Part shown: positions 63,869 through 64,000 of the stretch, one piece after another
How the letters are laid out: each line of letters begins with the position of its first letter
Numbering within the stretch: the first letter of the stretch is position 1
Assembly (NCBI GenBank): GCA_023213315.1
Contig: JAKCPI010005698.1
Span: 124,001 to 188,000 of the forward strand
Origin: Euborellia annulipes
Lineage: Eukaryota; Arthropoda; Insecta; Dermaptera; Anisolabididae
Length of the DNA: 64,000 bases
Direction: 5' to 3'
Notes under the pieces: generated by a model
What the model was told of the DNA's origin: nothing
The model's input: the letters and a program-made list of their open reading frames with translations, nothing else
Database searches by the model: none
Made by a program: the position numbers and the translations under genes

Positions 63869-64000
63869 TAATATTAGACCTTTCAAAATTATTTAGTAAA
63901 ATTTTAATAAAATGTAAGACATTATTTTATTTTCAATTATACTAATATAGCAACTAAAACCAACACATCATTTTCTCATTTAAATTTATATTTACCGTAA

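Overview
This is a eukaryotic, strongly AT-rich, repeat-saturated genomic window. Large introns, GT-AG splice sites, TATA/Inr-type promoters and the transposon mix (hAT, mariner/Tc1, pogo, Helitron, CR1/L2-like and RTE-like LINEs, tRNA-derived SINEs) suggest an invertebrate, most likely an arthropod. I cannot name the species. Most of the open frames in the window are chance AT-rich frames or lie in repeats.

Two host genes can be supported. (1) A plus-strand stomatin / MEC-2-like (band 7/PHB) gene runs to a stop at 55455-55457. Its exons are 34295-34415, 39670-39690 (a 21-nt microexon), 44194-44300, 47093-47165, 47239-47321, 50700-50959, 51028-51106, 54356-54457 and 55359-55457, and every junction keeps the frame. 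Three candidate first coding exons fit the splice phases: 28555-28563 (behind a TATA box), 22899-22935 and 43542-43638. Together they would give stomatins of about 317, 286 and 299 residues differing only at the N-terminus. (2) The 5' end of a small secreted, very basic protein gene is present on the plus strand: TATA box at 60799, coding exons 60948-61070 and 63465-63582, continuing beyond the window. A possible minus-strand promoter and non-coding first exon sits at 11973-12094.

The rest is transposon debris, much of it nested. About a dozen hAT-type elements are present, most with recognisable 8-bp target duplications. Eight copies belong to one ~200-bp TA-inserting MITE. A foldback mariner remnant carries a transposase C-terminus, two inverted copies of a multi-palindromic ~770-bp element lie 15 kb apart, and there is a ~1.9-kb almost perfect palindrome at 19977-22604. 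One site shows three levels of nesting: a hAT with a LINE inside it and another repeat inside the LINE.

The most striking signal is a recurring hammerhead-ribozyme-like core: CTGANGA, one extra base, stem II, then GAAA followed by a self-complementary tetranucleotide and C. It occurs at more than 20 places, mostly as outward-facing pairs at the two arms of palindromic repeats whose other sequence is unrelated. The short palindrome after GAA varies (ACGT, ATAT, ATACGTAT) but stays self-complementary in the better copies. This is what a hammerhead acting as a dimer through helix III would need, as known for Penelope-like retroelements.
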